Assembly (NCBI GenBank): GCA_902803035.1
Contig: CADCON010000045.1
Location: 1 to 5,235 of the forward strand
DNA: 5,235 bases
Source: an uncultured Ruminococcus sp.
GTDB lineage: Bacteria; Bacillota; Clostridia; Oscillospirales; Acutalibacteraceae
Reading direction: 5' to 3'
Shown one piece after another: positions 3,838 through 5,235 of this stretch. The notes beneath the pieces are model-generated. The model saw only the letters and a list, made by a program, of their open reading frames with translations, made no database searches and had not been told where the DNA came from. Position 1 is the first letter of the stretch, and each line of letters begins with the position of its first letter. A program made the position numbers and the translations under genes.

Positions 3838-5235
3838 TTGTCGTTTTTCATTGCCATTCTATGTCTCTTCATTATATATCCGGCGGTTTCGTCTGTTTCA
3901 GTGATGATCGCCGATCTTCCCTATTTTCCCGAGAATGAGAAAAAGGCGTCCGCGTATAAAATAATAATAGGGGCGGTATGCCTTGCCGTGAACGCCGCCG
4001 CGCTGTTCCTGCTTCATATGCTGTTCAGGGGGAACGCGGATATTTTCCGCACACTCCGCTTGACAGTGGAGAAGAAACTCAGTTACCAGTCGACAGAATA
4101 CATTTACGGCATTCTGCTGCTGTGGATTCCCATTGCCATTGCGACTGGGTTTGCTGTCCGGTCGGTCATCATCTCAAAATCAGGCGGGGAAAAGCCCTTT
4201 GTCCCGCCCGTACAAAGCCGACGGATAGTGCGCCTTATGACGCTGGATCTCAGCTTTCTGCTTCTGGTCATCATTGCGTCCATCGCCTTTTGCGCCGGCG
4301 GGACAAGACATCTGAAGCTGACCGAGGTCTGCGACGCCAAAGTCGGACGCGTTTCTGACGGCGGATACATTGAGATTCTCAACGAAGGCAGCCTTCCATG
4401 CCGCACACAAGGGCTGTATCTCAGTGACAACGAGGAAAATCTCAAAAAATACCCGCTTCCCGCCAAGGTGATCGGCGCGGGGAAGCTGATACTGATTCCT
4501 CTGGAAACGCCGGTCTTCTCATTAAGCCGCTCCGGTGGAACCCGCGTCATTCTTTCGGACGCGGGCGGCAGAATTATCGACATGGTGGTCGCCGACAAAG
4601 TCCGGAGCGGGGCGTATTCCTACTGCCGCACAGGCGGCAACGGATGGGAATATATGCGTCCTTCCCCCGGCGAGCCGAATGCCGCGTCGGCAGCCGTCTT
4701 AATGAAGCCCTCGTTTTCCAAGGACCCCGGCTTCTACGACAGCGAATGCAATGTGGAAATCACCGCAGGCAATGGAGCGGTGATCCATTATACGACCGAC
4801 GGAAGTCAGCCGACCGCTGATTCCCCCGTCTACAGCGGGCCAATCCGGGTCTATGACCGCAGCGATGAGCCGAATGTCAGAATATCCCGTCAGGACATCG
4901 TTTATGACTGGAAGAATTACACGCCCCTCACAACGCCTGTCCGGAAGGCATTCGTCATCAGGACGGTCGCGGTCGCTCCCGACGGATCCCTGAGCGAACA
5001 GTCCGCCGCCTCCTACTTTATCGGCGAGCGTTTTGACAGCGACAGGGCGGTGATCTCCCTTTCCGTCAACGATGATGATCTTTTCGGCGAAAACGGTATG
5101 TACATTACCGGAAAGCAGTACGACCGCTGGTACTTAAACGGCGGCAAGGGAGAACGTCCGATCGCCAATTTTGATGTCAAGGGAACGGAATGCCCTGTCA
5201 ATATCGAATTTTTCGGCAACGGCAAAACCCTTACC
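3838..5235 (+). CDS. Membrane-anchored CotH kinase-like protein with lamin-tail and chitobiase-type domains, partial
   Basis: 466 codons are open to the right edge; the C-terminus is missing. Four hydrophobic segments (about 2-24, 42-63, 89-112, 136-155) form an N-terminal membrane module. Residues about 160-281 resemble a lamin-tail domain: YIEILNEGS (177-185), GLYLSDNEENLKKYPLP (192-208), GAGKLILIP, FSLSRSGGTRVILSD, and a terminal SPGEPN. Residues about 290-395 resemble a chitobiase/hexosaminidase C-terminal beta-sandwich: DPGFYDSECNVEIT, VIHYTTDGSQPT (315-326), YSGPI. From about 400 (AVISLSVNDDDLFGENGMYI, 404-423) a CotH kinase domain begins. Its ATP-binding and catalytic residues lie outside the window. 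CotH proteins are known as atypical protein kinases in spore coats; lamin-tail/CotH proteins of Clostridia are usually thought to act at the cell surface. The side of the membrane holding the C-terminal domains is unclear, because both inter-segment loops 64-88 and 113-135 are basic. Start TTG follows AAGGCGG. Confidence 0.88.
   Translation, partial: MSFFIAILCLFIIYPAVSSVSVMIADLPYFPENEKKASAYKIIIGAVCLAVNAAALFLLHMLFRGNADIFRTLRLTVEKKLSYQSTEYIYGILLLWIPIAIATGFAVRSVIISKSGGEKPFVPPVQSRRIVRLMTLDLSFLLLVIIASIAFCAGGTRHLKLTEVCDAKVGRVSDGGYIEILNEGSLPCRTQGLYLSDNEENLKKYPLPAKVIGAGKLILIPLETPVFSLSRSGGTRVILSDAGGRIIDMVVADKVRSGAYSYCRTGGNGWEYMRPSPGEPNAASAAVLMKPSFSKDPGFYDSECNVEITAGNGAVIHYTTDGSQPTADSPVYSGPIRVYDRSDEPNVRISRQDIVYDWKNYTPLTTPVRKAFVIRTVAVAPDGSLSEQSAASYFIGERFDSDRAVISLSVNDDDLFGENGMYITGKQYDRWYLNGGKGERPIANFDVKGTECPVNIEFFGNGKTLT

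Noticed and set aside
3749..3898. Short upstream ORF beginning ATG at 3749 in the leader
   Set aside because: The ATG is at the predicted transcription start, so there is no room for a ribosome binding site. The translation shows no leader-peptide codon run.
4104..4598. Minus-strand ORF, with other short ORFs inside the CotH-like gene
   Set aside because: They lie opposite or out of frame with a continuous 466-codon frame that has recognisable domains.
1..5235. CRISPR array, insertion sequence, tRNA or rRNA
   Set aside because: I saw no regularly spaced repeats, transposase frame, terminal inverted repeats or tRNA/rRNA-like sequence. The only repeat noted between genes is the 17-bp one explained by gene duplication.

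Overview
The window looks like chromosomal DNA from a Gram-positive Clostridia-type bacterium (Firmicutes), perhaps an Oscillospiraceae-like gut lineage. The support is strong AGGAGG-type ribosome binding sites, near-consensus sigma-A promoters, a leucine-type T-box leader, short lipoproteins with lipoboxes, a small multi-CxxC zinc-ribbon protein, a short amidase_6 protein and a lamin-tail/chitobiase-like/CotH protein. Genus-level placement is inference. I see no mobile element, CRISPR array, tRNA or rRNA.

Layout. Positions 1-156 (minus strand) hold a promoter and the Stem I half of a T-box riboswitch that reads leftward out of the window. Its specifier reads CTC (Leu), so the unseen gene is probably leuS or a leucine-biosynthesis gene. 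Next is a minus-strand zinc-ribbon gene (279-728). It is divergent from a plus-strand YigZ/IMPACT gene (875-1504), and the two promoters sit back to back at 760-832. The YigZ gene has no ATG, GTG or TTG where its conserved N-terminus requires one, and appears to start at ATC.

After a terminator-like hairpin come three small lipoprotein genes: a stand-alone one (1600-1968) with its own terminator, then a two-gene operon of divergent tandem paralogues (2145-2627 and 2658-3131) with a clear promoter and a strong terminator. Convergent to these is a minus-strand amidase_6-like gene (3175-3657) with no signal peptide.

From 3716 rightward there is a perfect-consensus promoter, a leader of about 87 nt with three mutually complementary segments that could form alternative hairpins, and a large plus-strand gene that starts at TTG 3838 and runs off the right edge. 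It encodes four transmembrane segments, then a lamin-tail domain, a chitobiase-type beta-sandwich and the start of a CotH kinase-like domain.

The genes do not form one pathway. The most unusual items are the membrane-fused CotH protein with its switch-like leader, the ATC start of the YigZ gene, and the tandem lipoprotein pair of unknown role. None of these is proven to be a new system from sequence alone.
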